From an uncultured Bacillus sp. (GTDB lineage Bacteria > Bacillota > Bacilli > Bacillales > DSM-1321): a stretch of 17,255 nt of DNA. The notes beneath the pieces were generated by a model. That model was not told the DNA's origin. It saw nothing but the letters and a program-made list of their open reading frames with translations, and made no database searches. Of the stretch, positions 1 to 7,974 are shown in pieces. The stretch lies in NCBI GenBank assembly GCA_934215995.1, contig CAKQBC010000016.1, forward strand, positions 1 through 17,255. Direction: 5' to 3'. A program made the position numbers and the translations under genes. Within the stretch, counting starts at the first letter, position 1. Every line of letters starts with the position of its first letter.

Positions 1-2
1 GG

Positions 3-107
3 CCATGGCTATTGCCTATTGAAAAGAAGGGACCGAAGCAAGAAATGCTGTGGTATCATTTTTCGGTGGGACAGCATGTGTAATTTATTGCTTTACTCTG
101 TAAAAGT
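3..107 (+). CDS. Possible C-terminal tail of an upstream gene (partial)
   Basis: An open frame runs from the window edge to a TAA ending at 107 and would encode about 34 residues with no recognisable motif. The sequence becomes clearly AT-rich immediately after this stop, as expected where a gene ends and a promoter region starts. The other two forward frames also stop early (at 21 and at 110), so the choice of frame is not secure. In B. subtilis the gene before gatC is a proline transporter, but nothing here confirms that identity. This may simply be noncoding. Confidence 0.2.
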
Positions 108-117
108 CTGATATGAT
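88..117 (+). promoter_or_regulatory. Putative SigA promoter for gatCAB
   Basis: TTGCTT at 88-93 and TATGAT at 112-117 are separated by 18 bp, and the -10 is preceded by TG at 109-110, giving an extended -10 (TGnTATGAT). Transcription would start near 124 and leave a leader of about 160 nt before gatC. A weaker alternative lies closer to the gene: TTTCAC at 162-167, a 16-bp spacer, and TATAGA at 184-189. Confidence 0.45.
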
Positions 118-284
118 AAGTAGTATGATTTTTAGAAATTTAAATAGTGCAAACTGATTAATTTCACGAATATTCGATTAACATATAGAGGGAAGATTAT
201 AGGGGAAAAGACCGTGTTCGAACCATAACCGGCTTACTCCCGGATCTGCTCTCTTTTCTGTAAATTCTATGGAGGTGGACAGGA

Positions 285-578
285 ATGTCACGGATAACGA
301 AGGAAACTGTTGCCCATGTAGCCCATTTGGCGCGTTTGGCTGTGACCGATGAGGAAGTGGAGCAAATGACAAAGGATTTGGATGAAATCATCACATTTGC
401 CGAGCAATTGAACGAATTGGATACAACAGGCGTCAAACCGACATACCATGTGCTGGAAATGGTCAACGTCATGAGGGAAGATAAAGCGGATGAAGGGCTG
501 CCGGTCGAGAAGGTTGTCAAAAACGCACCGGATTACGATGAGGATGGACTTATACGTGTACCATCCATTATGGACTAG
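285..578 (+). CDS. gatC: Asp-tRNA(Asn)/Glu-tRNA(Gln) amidotransferase subunit C
   Basis: GatC is the small subunit of the GatCAB amidotransferase. This complex converts misacylated Glu-tRNA(Gln), and often Asp-tRNA(Asn), into Gln-tRNA and Asn-tRNA in organisms lacking the direct synthetases. The 97-residue protein has the usual GatC length. It shows the family pattern: an N-terminal helix with [12 protein letters not shown], a middle [20 protein letters not shown] stretch, and a C-terminal VPSIMD-like end. GatC wraps around GatA and GatB and stabilises the complex. The ATG follows GGAGGTGG at 271-278 with good spacing. The stop lies 12 nt before gatA, so the gene is the first of a three-gene operon. 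Identification is secure from the sequence pattern and the gatA-gatB context. Confidence 0.97.
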   Translation: MSRITKETVAHVAHLARLAVTDEEVEQMTKDLDEIITFAEQLNELDTTGVKPTYHVLEMVNVMREDKADEGLPVEKVVKNAPDYDEDGLIRVPSIMD

Positions 579-590
579 AGGGGGATCACA

Positions 591-2051
591 ATGTCATTGT
601 TTACAAAAGGTATTAAGGAGCTGCAGCACCTTTTACATAAAAAGGAGATCAGCGTCACCGATTTAGTCGAAGCTTCCTATTCACGTATTTCTGAAGTGGA
701 TGATACCGTGTCAGCATTCCTTGCTCTCAATGAAGAGGCGGCACGCAAACTAGCGGCGGAACAGGACGAGCTTCTTGCGAAAGGACAATTGGAAGGCGCT
801 TTGTTCGGGATGCCAATCGGCATCAAGGATAATATCGTGACTGACGGCTTGCGCACGACCTGTGCAAGCCGGATTTTGGAGAATTTTGATCCGATCTATG
901 ATGCGACTGTTGTGAAAAAGCTGCATCAGTCAGCCGCAATCACGATTGGTAAATTGAATATGGATGAATTTGCGATGGGCTCCTCAAATGAAAACTCCGC
1001 ATACAATAAAGTCCGGAATCCATGGAACACAAACCATGTCCCGGGCGGATCATCAGGCGGTTCTGCCGCGGCGGTTGCTGCAGGGGAAGTCTTATTCTCG
1101 CTTGGGTCCGATACAGGGGGCTCCATCCGGCAGCCTGCATCTTTCTGCGGCGTAGTGGGGCTTAAACCGACATACGGGCGCGTATCCCGGTTCGGCCTTG
1201 TTGCCTTCGCATCATCTTTGGATCAAATCGGCCCAATTACAAATACGGTGGAAGACAATGCATTTTTGTTAGAGGCAATTTCGGGAATCGATCCAATGGA
1301 CGGCACATCTGCGAATGTCGAGGTTCCCAAATTCACTGAAGCACTGACGGGAGACATCAAGTCATTGCGAATTGCTGTTCCGAAAGAATACCTTGGGGAA
1401 GGTGTATCCGAGGAAGTGCGCAATTCAGTTCTTGAAGCATTGAAGGTGCTTGAATCACTCGGGGCAACGTGGGAAGAAGTGTCTCTTCCGCATTCCAAAT
1501 ATGCGCTTGCGACGTACTATTTATTATCATCTTCAGAAGCCTCGGCGAACCTGGCCAGATTCGACGGTGTCCGATACGGCTACCGTTCCGATCACGCCGA
1601 TACATTGATCGATATGTATAAGCATACACGTGCGGAAGGCTTTGGAAAAGAAGTGAAGCGCCGGATTATGCTTGGGACATTCGCTCTAAGCTCAGGCTAC
1701 TATGATGCATATTATAAGAAAGCGCAGCAAGTAAGGACGCTGATCAAGAAGGATTTCGAAGATGTATTCGAGAAATACGATGTCATTGTCGGCCCTACAA
1801 CCCCGACGCCTGCCTTCAAAATCGGCGAGAAGACAAGCGACCCATTGACGATGTATGTGAATGATATCCTGACAATCCCGGTCAATCTGGCGGGAGTGCC
1901 AGGCATTTCCGTTCCATGCGGACTGTCTTCGGAAGGGCTGCCGCTTGGGCTGCAGATCATCGGCAAACATTTTGATGAAAGCACTGTGTACCGGGTAGCG
2001 CACGCTTTTGAACAAGCGACGCCGCACCATACAAAAAAACCGCAGCTGTAA
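591..2051 (+). CDS. gatA: Asp-tRNA(Asn)/Glu-tRNA(Gln) amidotransferase subunit A
   Basis: GatA is the glutaminase/amidase subunit. It releases ammonia from glutamine and passes it through a channel to GatB. The 486-residue length is normal for the family. The amidase-signature core is intact: Lys79 in GMPIGIKDN, Ser154 in PGGSSGGS, and Ser178 in [15 protein letters not shown]. These form the expected Ser-cisSer-Lys triad, and the numbering agrees with characterised bacterial GatA. The ATG follows an AGAGGGGGAT ribosome site just after gatC, and the stop TAA is embedded in the gatB ribosome site (TAAGGAGG). Translation of gatA and gatB is therefore probably coupled. No truncation or unusual residue was seen. 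Confidence 0.98.
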   Translation: MSLFTKGIKELQHLLHKKEISVTDLVEASYSRISEVDDTVSAFLALNEEAARKLAAEQDELLAKGQLEGALFGMPIGIKDNIVTDGLRTTCASRILENFDPIYDATVVKKLHQSAAITIGKLNMDEFAMGSSNENSAYNKVRNPWNTNHVPGGSSGGSAAAVAAGEVLFSLGSDTGGSIRQPASFCGVVGLKPTYGRVSRFGLVAFASSLDQIGPITNTVEDNAFLLEAISGIDPMDGTSANVEVPKFTEALTGDIKSLRIAVPKEYLGEGVSEEVRNSVLEALKVLESLGATWEEVSLPHSKYALATYYLLSSSEASANLARFDGVRYGYRSDHADTLIDMYKHTRAEGFGKEVKRRIMLGTFALSSGYYDAYYKKAQQVRTLIKKDFEDVFEKYDVIVGPTTPTPAFKIGEKTSDPLTMYVNDILTIPVNLAGVPGISVPCGLSSEGLPLGLQIIGKHFDESTVYRVAHAFEQATPHHTKKPQL

Positions 2052-2064
2052 GGAGGCAAGGGGA

Positions 2065-3495
2065 ATGGAATTTGAAACAGTAATAGGTCTGGAAGTGCAT
2101 GTTGAGTTAAAAACGGAATCAAAAATATTCTCCGCGAGCCCGAATCATTTCGGAGCGGAGCCGAATACAAATACGTCCGTCATCGACCTGGGATATCCGG
2201 GAGTGCTTCCTGTCCTGAACAGGCAAGCAGTTGACTATGCGATGAAGGCTGCGATGGCGCTGAACTGTGAAGTGGCCACGCATACAAAGTTCGACCGGAA
2301 AAACTATTTTTATCCGGACAATCCGAAGGCATACCAAATCTCGCAATTCGACCAGCCGATCGGGGAAAACGGCTATATTGATATTGAAGTGAACGGATAT
2401 ACGAAACGAATCGGAATCACCCGTATCCATATGGAAGAAGATGCAGGGAAATTGACGCACTCCATCAATGGCTATACATTGTGCGACTACAACCGCCAAG
2501 GGACGCCACTTGTGGAAATCGTATCGGAGCCTGATATTCGTACACCTGATGAGGCATATGCCTATTTGGAAAAATTGAAGTCAATCATTCAATATACAGG
2601 GGTTTCCGACTGTAAGATGGAAGAGGGTTCCCTCCGCTGCGATGCCAACATCTCCATACGCCCGAAAGGCCAGAAAGAGTTTGGCACAAAAACGGAACTG
2701 AAGAACCTGAACTCCTTTAACTTTGTCCGAAAAGGGCTTGAGTTTGAAGAGCGCCGTCAAATAGCCGTCGTATCTGCAGGCGGGAAAATCGAACAGGAAA
2801 CACGCCGCTTCGATGAAGCTTCAGGAAAAACAATCCTGATGCGTGTGAAGGAAGGCTCTGACGACTATCGTTATTTCCCTGAACCTGATTTGGTCGCACT
2901 CTATATTGATGAAGAGTGGAAAAACAGAATCCGTGTGGAGATTCCTGAGCTTCCTGATCAGCGGAAGAAACGCTATGTGGAGGACCTGGGATTGCCGGCA
3001 TATGATGCGGCCATCTTGACGGTTACAAAGGAAACGTCCGATTTCTTTGAGGCGGCAGTCAATGAAGGAGCAGACGCCAAGCAAGCATCGAACTGGATCA
3101 TGGGTGAACTTTCTGCGTACTTGAATGCAGAAGGTAAGGAACTTCATGAAATCGGGTTGACTCCAAAATCGTTGGCTGACATGATCGGGCTGATCGAAAA
3201 GGGTACAATCTCCTCCAAAATCGCAAAAACCGTCTTCAAGGAACTGCTTGAAAATGGCGGAGACCCGGAAGCGATCGTGAAGGAGAAAGGCCTTGTCCAA
3301 ATCTCTGATGAAGGAGCGCTCCTGAAGATTATCGGAGAAGCGCTTGATCAAAACCCGCAATCCATTGAAGATTTTAAAGCAGGGAAGAAAAAAGCGACCG
3401 GCTTCCTTGTCGGTCAGATCATGAAAGCGACAAAAGGCCAGGCAAACCCACAATTGGTCAATCAATTGCTGATGCAGGAAATCGTGAAGCGTTAA
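2065..3495 (+). CDS. gatB: Asp-tRNA(Asn)/Glu-tRNA(Gln) amidotransferase subunit B
   Basis: GatB binds the misacylated tRNA, activates the side-chain carboxylate with ATP and transfers ammonia to it. From the ATG at 2065 the protein is 476 residues, the typical GatB length. It begins [15 protein letters not shown], the family N-terminus. The frame is open further upstream to 2008, but that part overlaps the end of gatA and lacks a ribosome site, whereas AAGGAGG at 2050-2056 is well placed for 2065. The N-terminal kinase-like domain contains the [17 protein letters not shown] stretch. The last ~150 residues form the helical GatB/YqeY tail domain that contacts tRNA. This is the last gene of gatCAB, and a terminator follows at 3529. 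Confidence 0.98.
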   Translation: MEFETVIGLEVHVELKTESKIFSASPNHFGAEPNTNTSVIDLGYPGVLPVLNRQAVDYAMKAAMALNCEVATHTKFDRKNYFYPDNPKAYQISQFDQPIGENGYIDIEVNGYTKRIGITRIHMEEDAGKLTHSINGYTLCDYNRQGTPLVEIVSEPDIRTPDEAYAYLEKLKSIIQYTGVSDCKMEEGSLRCDANISIRPKGQKEFGTKTELKNLNSFNFVRKGLEFEERRQIAVVSAGGKIEQETRRFDEASGKTILMRVKEGSDDYRYFPEPDLVALYIDEEWKNRIRVEIPELPDQRKKRYVEDLGLPAYDAAILTVTKETSDFFEAAVNEGADAKQASNWIMGELSAYLNAEGKELHEIGLTPKSLADMIGLIEKGTISSKIAKTVFKELLENGGDPEAIVKEKGLVQISDEGALLKIIGEALDQNPQSIEDFKAGKKKATGFLVGQIMKATKGQANPQLVNQLLMQEIVKR

Positions 3496-3528
3496 GAATT
3501 GGCTTGATAAACTATATGCAGTCTATTT

Positions 3529-3563
3529 ACGGCATCCTTGCCAGAAGGGTGCCGTTTCTTTTT
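3529..3563 (+). terminator. Intrinsic terminator after gatCAB
   Basis: A 10-bp stem (ACGGCATCCT at 3529-3538 with AGGGTGCCGT at 3546-3555, one G-T pair) and a 7-nt loop are followed by TTTCTTTTT. It lies 33 nt after the gatB stop. Confidence 0.88.
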
Positions 3564-3577
3564 GGGGCATAAATATA

Positions 3578-3586
3578 TGGTATACT
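3578..3586 (+). promoter_or_regulatory. Putative extended -10 promoter for the membrane protein gene
   Basis: TGGTATACT is an extended -10 motif (TG at 3578-3579, TATACT at 3581-3586). No good -35 is present at 17-18 bp; that stretch is the T-rich tail of the preceding terminator. The leader to the TTG start would be about 40 nt. Confidence 0.4.
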
Positions 3587-3634
3587 ACAGGAGGAATATA
3601 TTGTATGTTTTGAATCAAGGAGGGGGGAGAGGAT

Positions 3635-4369
3635 TTGGCGAATGCAGGATTGGTGATTCTTTGGATTTTCCTCAGTCTGTTGTTGTGGGGGCTTGCTTAC
3701 GCCGTCCATAACAAGAAGCAATACGGACTGCTGAGCGGCGTTTCATCTTATTCGGATGAAGAGATAAGGGAAGCGGAGGAAAACGGGTTCTTTAGTTATA
3801 TGGGACGTTATATGTGGGCACTGTCAATCATCTTTACACTGACGTTTCCCTTGATTCTTTTCGGTGTGCCGTATGGCGGGGAAATCTTTACGTTTGTGTT
3901 GCTGGCCGGTACATTGGGCGGAACGTTCATGGGAGTAAAAAAAGGCATCAAGAGGACCAGGAAACGTGATGCCATTATTCTGGCCATTGTAGGTGTGTTG
4001 ACAATCGGCGGGGTCGGTTACCTGTTCTATACAGGGAATCAGGAAACAACAGTCCTGATCGGGGAATCCAAGATTGTAATAGAAGATATGTATGACGATG
4101 AGATTTCCTATACTGACATCAAAGAAATGGCATTGGTCGAAGAACCGCCGGAGAATATGATCAAGTCAAGCGGATTTGCAACCGAAACCAGGCTGCTGGG
4201 CTCATTCAGGTCGAAAGCACATGGTCCGACGAGGGCCCATGTATTCAGGAATAATCCGCCTTATATCGCAATTAAAACGGATGAAAAATACTATCTGTTC
4301 AATTCAAAGAATGCTGATGAGACGAAGAGTTGGTATAAACAGATCAAAGAAAAGAATACCGGGAAGTGA
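3635..4369 (+). CDS. Membrane protein, DUF3784-like N-terminus with C-terminal PH-like domain
   Basis: The start is a TTG at 3635, ten bases after AAGGAGG at 3618-3624. The 244-residue protein has four predicted membrane segments at about residues 5-24, 59-79, 82-101 and 112-133. After the first segment, a short region reading KKQYGLLSGVSSYSDEE resembles the conserved loop of DUF3784 proteins. The C-terminal ~105 residues look like a small beta-rich bacterial PH-like domain. They contain PPYIAIKTDEKYYLFNS and end in a helix with ETKSWYKQIKE. The topology puts a soluble sensor or binding domain after the last membrane segment. The gene has its own promoter and lies between gatB and dagK, so its role cannot be inferred from an operon. 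Function is unknown; the domain calls are from pattern memory only. Confidence 0.8.
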   Translation: MANAGLVILWIFLSLLLWGLAYAVHNKKQYGLLSGVSSYSDEEIREAEENGFFSYMGRYMWALSIIFTLTFPLILFGVPYGGEIFTFVLLAGTLGGTFMGVKKGIKRTRKRDAIILAIVGVLTIGGVGYLFYTGNQETTVLIGESKIVIEDMYDDEISYTDIKEMALVEEPPENMIKSSGFATETRLLGSFRSKAHGPTRAHVFRNNPPYIAIKTDEKYYLFNSKNADETKSWYKQIKEKNTGK

Positions 4370-4411
4370 CGTTCCGTAACGGGGCAGCTGCTTAAAAGCA
4401 GAAACAGAGTT

Positions 4412-4440
4412 TAGACATGTATCTGCTGCCATAGTATAAT
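4412..4440 (+). promoter_or_regulatory. SigA promoter for dagK
   Basis: TAGACA at 4412-4417 and a perfect TATAAT at 4435-4440 are separated by 17 bp. This would give a leader of about 120 nt. A second TATAAT at 4521-4526 sits in an identical 10-base context (TATAATGAAC) but has no recognisable -35. Confidence 0.6.
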
Positions 4441-4570
4441 GAACTAGAGTTTTACATCTTTCTGCTATACAATCATTTCATTTGTGGGGCTTCAGCAGCC
4501 ATGATTGCAGAAAAGGTACATATAATGAACGTTTAAAATTGGTTGGACGAAATTATATTATAGGATGATG

Positions 4571-5512
4571 ATGAAAACGATGAAAAGAGCAAGGTTAATA
4601 TACAATCCTACTTCAGGCCGTGAAGCCATACGCAAGCATCTTCCGGATGTGCTGGCTAAGCTTGAAGCTGCAGGTTATGAAGCATCCTGCCATGCCACAA
4701 GAGGAGCCGGGGATGCCACAAAGGCTGCGCGAATTGCAATCGAGCGAAAATACGATGTCGTCATAGCAGCCGGCGGAGACGGAACAATCTATGAAGTCGT
4801 GAATGGTCTGGCGGAGGCTGAGCATCGGCCGAAGCTTGGAATCATTCCTGTAGGCACAACAAATGACTTTGCAAGAGCCATCCACGTGCCGCGTTCTGTG
4901 GATGCAGCTGTAGACATTATTGCCAAAGGGCATACACTGCCGATCGATATCGGAAAAATGAATGATAAGTATTTTATCAACATTGCAGGCGGAGGCCGCC
5001 TGACAGAGTTGACATACGAAGTGCCGAGCAAATTGAAGACAATGCTCGGGCAGCTGGCTTATTACTTGAAGGGCATAGAAATGCTGCCTTCCATCAAAGC
5101 TACCGATGTGCGGATTGAGTATGATGGGAAGTTGTTTGAAGGGGAAATTATGCTTTTCCTTGTCGCAAACACGAATTCCGTCGGAGGCTTCGAACGCTTA
5201 GCTCCGGATGCCTCTTTGAATGACGGGATGTTCTCCCTGCTTATATTGAAAAAAACCAATCTGGCTGACTTTATCCGGATTGCGACTCTTGCCCTTAGGG
5301 GAGAACATATAAATGACCCGCATGTCATTTATGCGAAAGCGAACCGCATCAAAGTGACGCCGGTTGAGAAAATGCAGTTGAATCTCGATGGGGAGTATGG
5401 CGGCCTGGCACCGGCAGAATTTGTGAACATGTACAGGCATTTCGATGTCTTTGTACCGGAGGATTTTGTCCCGACCGCATTGCCTCAGCGTGATGAAACA
5501 ATCGTGGAATAA
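4571..5512 (+). CDS. dagK: Diacylglycerol kinase (DagK/DgkB type)
   Basis: This soluble lipid kinase phosphorylates diacylglycerol to phosphatidic acid. In Bacillales it recycles the diacylglycerol left when phosphatidylglycerol donates glycerol-phosphate to lipoteichoic acid. The protein shows the DAGK catalytic fold markers: IYNPTSGRE near the N-terminus, AAGGDGT at about residue 66-72, PVGTTNDFARA, and INIAGGGRLTELTY. The C-terminal part contains LNDGMF and LNLDGEYGG, matching B. subtilis DgkB closely. Three in-frame ATGs precede the conserved MKRAR (4565, 4568, 4571, then 4580). The only nearby ribosome-like site is AGGA at 4562-4565, which best serves 4571; homologues usually begin at the equivalent of 4580. 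A strong terminator follows at 5533. Confidence 0.95.
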   Translation: MKTMKRARLIYNPTSGREAIRKHLPDVLAKLEAAGYEASCHATRGAGDATKAARIAIERKYDVVIAAGGDGTIYEVVNGLAEAEHRPKLGIIPVGTTNDFARAIHVPRSVDAAVDIIAKGHTLPIDIGKMNDKYFINIAGGGRLTELTYEVPSKLKTMLGQLAYYLKGIEMLPSIKATDVRIEYDGKLFEGEIMLFLVANTNSVGGFERLAPDASLNDGMFSLLILKKTNLADFIRIATLALRGEHINDPHVIYAKANRIKVTPVEKMQLNLDGEYGGLAPAEFVNMYRHFDVFVPEDFVPTALPQRDETIVE

Positions 5513-5532
5513 AGCGAGAAACCATACATGTA

Positions 5533-5560
5533 AAGGCACACCGTTTATGGTGTGCCTTTT
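5533..5560 (+). terminator. Intrinsic terminator after dagK
   Basis: A perfect 10-bp stem (AAGGCACACC at 5533-5542 with GGTGTGCCTT at 5549-5558) and a 6-nt loop are followed by a short T run. It lies between the convergent dagK and DUF4240 genes and might act weakly on the minus strand as well. Confidence 0.88.
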
Positions 5561-5594
5561 GTCTGCCTTCAAATCGGGTGCTGCTGCCTTTTCG

Positions 5595-6155
5595 TCAATA
5601 GCCGAGCGGTTCCTCGCCGAATCGTTTCCACAATTTCGGGAACATGCCCGCCAGTTCATCATCATCTTCTTCATCCCAGTCCAGTTCTATTTCCGGCTGC
5701 TGCTGTATTCCCATTTGTGCAAGGGATTCCAGGAAGGCGTCATGCAGTTCATCATCCCAATCGGTATCGCCTGTTTTCAGAAGCGAATATGCTTCAAACC
5801 CGACTTCGAGCATTTCTTCGTATTCAGGCACTTCCTCTTCGTTCAGGTTTCTTTCCTTAATATACTTCGCCAGATATTCGTGATTTTCCATTGTCTTGTT
5901 ATATACTTTTTCTCCGCGGCTGATGAGCCATCCCCGGAAATAATCAAACGAATCATCTGAGCACCCGCCCATGGTTATGTATGCTGCTGCCCACAAACTG
6001 GATTTGTAGCTTTCATTCATCAGGCTTTGAAAATGATACTCGAAACTGAGAATCTCGCTTTCTCCTTTTTCAATCAGGACATCCGTAAGCCACTCTGCCT
6101 GATCCTCCTTTTTCTTTGACCTATCGATTAATTTCCAGAACTCCCTGTTCGTCAT
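5595..6155 (-). CDS. DUF4240 domain-containing protein
   Basis: This 186-residue cytoplasmic protein starts MTNREFWKLIDRS. It carries the typical DUF4240 signature around residues 55-80: LWAAAYITMGGCSDDSF followed by DYFRGWLISRGE. The C-terminal region is very acidic (several D/E runs between residues 155 and 167), followed by FPKLWKRFG, which also fits the family. No signal peptide or membrane segment is visible. The ATG is preceded on the minus strand by AGGGGAGC at good spacing. A possible promoter upstream on the minus strand (TTTTCA, 18 bp, TACAAT) suggests separate expression from the acetyltransferase. The biochemical function of DUF4240 proteins is not known to me. Confidence 0.88.
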   Translation of the reverse strand: MTNREFWKLIDRSKKKEDQAEWLTDVLIEKGESEILSFEYHFQSLMNESYKSSLWAAAYITMGGCSDDSFDYFRGWLISRGEKVYNKTMENHEYLAKYIKERNLNEEEVPEYEEMLEVGFEAYSLLKTGDTDWDDELHDAFLESLAQMGIQQQPEIELDWDEEDDDELAGMFPKLWKRFGEEPLGY

Positions 6156-6244
6156 CGTTTTGCTCCCCTATTCATTGTATTTTGTATTCTCTTATTTTGA
6201 AAAGCAGATAGGCAACGCTAATTGGATTCCGGAAAGGATTCTTT

Positions 6245-6265
6245 AAAACAGCTGCAGTCTGCTTT
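6245..6265 (-). terminator. Weak possible terminator after the acetyltransferase gene
   Basis: Read on the minus strand, AAAGCAG and CTGTTTT can form a 7-bp stem with a 7-nt loop, but only four T residues are present and they are part of the stem. It lies 22 nt after the acetyltransferase stop. The signal is weak. Confidence 0.25.
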
Positions 6266-6287
6266 CATTTTCATAGGACATTCCGGA

Positions 6288-6749
6288 CTATTCAATATAC
6301 AGTGCCATCCTGACCATATCCTGCACCCGGAGCCCGTTTTCGAAAATCGGTTCATCAAAATGGCGGATAAAAAAGCCTTCATCGATATAGGTAATATGGA
6401 AGCCGCATTTCCGGTATAGCGCAAGTTGCAGTTTGCTGGTTGTTGCTGTACCTATTTCAATGGTCTTATACCCTCTTGTCCTGGCTTCATCAATAGCGTG
6501 AAGGACAAGCTGTTTTCCTAAGCCCCTATTCCGATAAGCCTCATCAACTGCCACGTTTACAAGTTCAGCTGTGCCCGGGCGCGTGGGAAGAAGCACGTAT
6601 GTTCCGATTGTCTTTCCATCTAGTTCTGTTATGAAGCAATCCCCGCGCTGAGCATACTCCGTGACTAGATCAATGGACGGATCGGCAAGGAGCAAAAGGT
6701 GGAATGGCGGATCTTCAAGGGGGGAGAGTTTTTTTATAGCCGCATTCAT
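6288..6749 (-). CDS. GNAT-family N-acetyltransferase (YvbK-like)
   Basis: This is a 153-residue single-domain GNAT enzyme expected to transfer an acetyl group from acetyl-CoA to an amine on a small molecule or protein. The acetyl-CoA binding motif A is present: AVDEAYRNRGLGKQL, with Arg73-x-x-Gly76-x-Gly78. After it come IEIGTATTSKLQLALYRKCGF and a C-terminal EPIFENGLRVQDMVRM. The last two stretches strongly resemble the B. subtilis YvbK subgroup. The ATG follows GAGGTG on the minus strand. It is divergent from the alpha/beta hydrolase and has its own promoter (6780-6808). The substrate cannot be predicted. Confidence 0.92.
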   Translation of the reverse strand: MNAAIKKLSPLEDPPFHLLLLADPSIDLVTEYAQRGDCFITELDGKTIGTYVLLPTRPGTAELVNVAVDEAYRNRGLGKQLVLHAIDEARTRGYKTIEIGTATTSKLQLALYRKCGFHITYIDEGFFIRHFDEPIFENGLRVQDMVRMALYIE

Positions 6750-6779
6750 AAAAACACCTCATTCCTTAATTTATCTTTA

Positions 6780-6808
6780 ATTCTATTATATTCCATAATT
6801 CTTGTAAA
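6780..6808 (-). promoter_or_regulatory. SigA promoter for the acetyltransferase gene
   Basis: On the minus strand, TTTACA (complement of 6803-6808) and TAGAAT (complement of 6780-6785) are 17 bp apart, giving a start about 25 nt before the ATG region. Confidence 0.55.
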
Positions 6809-6864
6809 CGCTTCATTTGTGAGGTAACAATGAGCAAAAAACGACAAATTCCAACAAAAACAGA

Positions 6865-6893
6865 TTGCATAGGCACTTGGTGCAGTCTATTAT
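6865..6893 (+). promoter_or_regulatory. SigA promoter for the alpha/beta hydrolase gene
   Basis: TTGCAT at 6865-6870 and TATTAT at 6888-6893 are 17 bp apart. Transcription would start near 6900, about 65 nt before the TTG start. Confidence 0.5.
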
Positions 6894-6965
6894 ATAGATA
6901 ATTAAGTTGCTCAAGTGGGCACTTATTTTAATACACATGCACTTATTGGAGGAAGGAGGAGCAAG

Positions 6966-7769
6966 TTGCTTCATTACCGTAAGTATTACATCGAGAAGCA
7001 CAAACCATGGGTAACATTCATCCACGGTGCTGGAGGCAGTTCGACTATTTGGCATAAACAAGTTAAAGAATACAGAAAACATTTCAATGTTTTATTAATA
7101 GATTTACGTGGCCACGGCAAATCCAAGAATATCAAATGGAAAGAAAACGATACATTCGAGGAGATAGCCGGGGAGGTCATCGATGTGTTGGACCAAGAGG
7201 GGATCGCTAAATCCCACTTTGTGGGTATATCCCTCGGAAGCATCATTATCCAGACAATCGCAAGCAGGCATAGCGAAAGGATCAATACAATGCTGCTTGG
7301 CGGGGCTGTTACGGAGCTGAACATCAGATGCAGGTTTTTATTATTGGGAGCCCATATGGTCAAGCATCTCATCCCGTTCATTTGGCTGTACCGCCTGTTT
7401 GCCTGGATTATGATGCCTAGGCATCACCATAGAACAGCGCGCCGTACATTCGTTAAAGAGGCCTCCAAGATGGAGCAGCAGGAATTCATGCGCTGGTTTT
7501 CTTTGACGAAGAATGTAAGGCCATACTTGAATACGCTCCAAAAGGACTTTCATGATATCCCGACATTGTTCGTAATGGGGGAAGAGGATTATCTCTTCAT
7601 GGGCGCTGTGGAAGATATTGTCCTGTTGAGGAGCAATACAGTCGGCCTGGCATCAATCGAGAATGCGGGGCATCTTTGCAACCTTGATGAACCGGAAGCA
7701 TTCAATGAAATTGGCATCGACTTCATATACAGGAACAGCGAGGTTGTCTCGCCGATGATGATCAGTTAA
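6966..7769 (+). CDS. Alpha/beta-fold hydrolase
   Basis: The best start is TTG at 6966, six bases after AAGGAGG at 6953-6959, giving 267 residues. The frame is open to a GTG at 6915, but that extension encodes the ribosome site itself and is unlikely to be translated. The hydrolase fold markers are in order: the oxyanion-hole HGAGG at residues 20-24, the LIDLRGHGKS strand, the nucleophile elbow GISLG with Ser89, the likely acid Asp208 in MGEEDYL, and the catalytic His236 in NAGHLCNLDEPEAF. There is no signal peptide, so it is probably cytoplasmic. Residues ~122-190 form the lid and are rich in basic residues and histidines. The substrate is unknown. It has its own promoter and terminator, so it is a single-gene unit. 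Confidence 0.9.
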   Translation: MLHYRKYYIEKHKPWVTFIHGAGGSSTIWHKQVKEYRKHFNVLLIDLRGHGKSKNIKWKENDTFEEIAGEVIDVLDQEGIAKSHFVGISLGSIIIQTIASRHSERINTMLLGGAVTELNIRCRFLLLGAHMVKHLIPFIWLYRLFAWIMMPRHHHRTARRTFVKEASKMEQQEFMRWFSLTKNVRPYLNTLQKDFHDIPTLFVMGEEDYLFMGAVEDIVLLRSNTVGLASIENAGHLCNLDEPEAFNEIGIDFIYRNSEVVSPMMIS

Positions 7770-7799
7770 AAAACATGGGCACATGTCCCATGTTTTTTT
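7768..7799 (+). terminator. Intrinsic terminator after the hydrolase gene
   Basis: AAAAAACATGGG (7768-7779) pairs with CCCATGTTTTTT (7787-7798) around a 7-nt loop, with a seven-T run at 7793-7799. The A run begins in the TAA stop codon. Confidence 0.88.
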
Positions 7800-7919
7800 G
7801 TTTAGATAGGGTCTTCAAAGCAGCTGCCGGGGAAACTCTTGCCATTGATTCTGAGAGCAAACAAAAGGCTGGAATTGCGGTAAGCAAGCTTCGTTTATGC
7901 CGGATTGATTATAGCACGA

Positions 7920-7925
7920 TATAAT
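7920..7925 (+). promoter_or_regulatory. Possible -10 element for licR
   Basis: A perfect TATAAT lies 50 nt before the licR start, but no convincing -35 is found 16-18 bp upstream. The stretch from 7800 to 7919 contains nothing else recognisable. Confidence 0.3.
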
Positions 7926-7974
7926 GGTATATTTCAAATAATTAGAACATTACAAAAAAGAGGTGGTGGAAGAT

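Noticed and set aside
205..258. tRNA or T-box element before gatC, suggested by GTTCGAAC
   Set aside because: The flanks do not form a T-arm or acceptor stem, and the T-box consensus is absent.
2008..2064. Upstream start for GatB overlapping gatA
   Set aside because: The extension is basic, not family-like, and has no ribosome site; ATG at 2065 has AAGGAGG and gives the normal GatB length.
6227..6288. Repeated ATTCCGGA motif after the acetyltransferase gene
   Set aside because: Two short self-complementary copies about 53 bp apart with no T run or other context; probably chance.
6803..6816. Possible cre site TGTAAACGCTTCAT near the acetyltransferase promoter
   Set aside because: The left half fits the cre consensus but the last three positions deviate, and the genes here have no evident link to carbon catabolism.
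6915..6965. Upstream GTG start for the alpha/beta hydrolase
   Set aside because: The extra 17 codons cover the ribosome binding site of the TTG at 6966 and lack family similarity.
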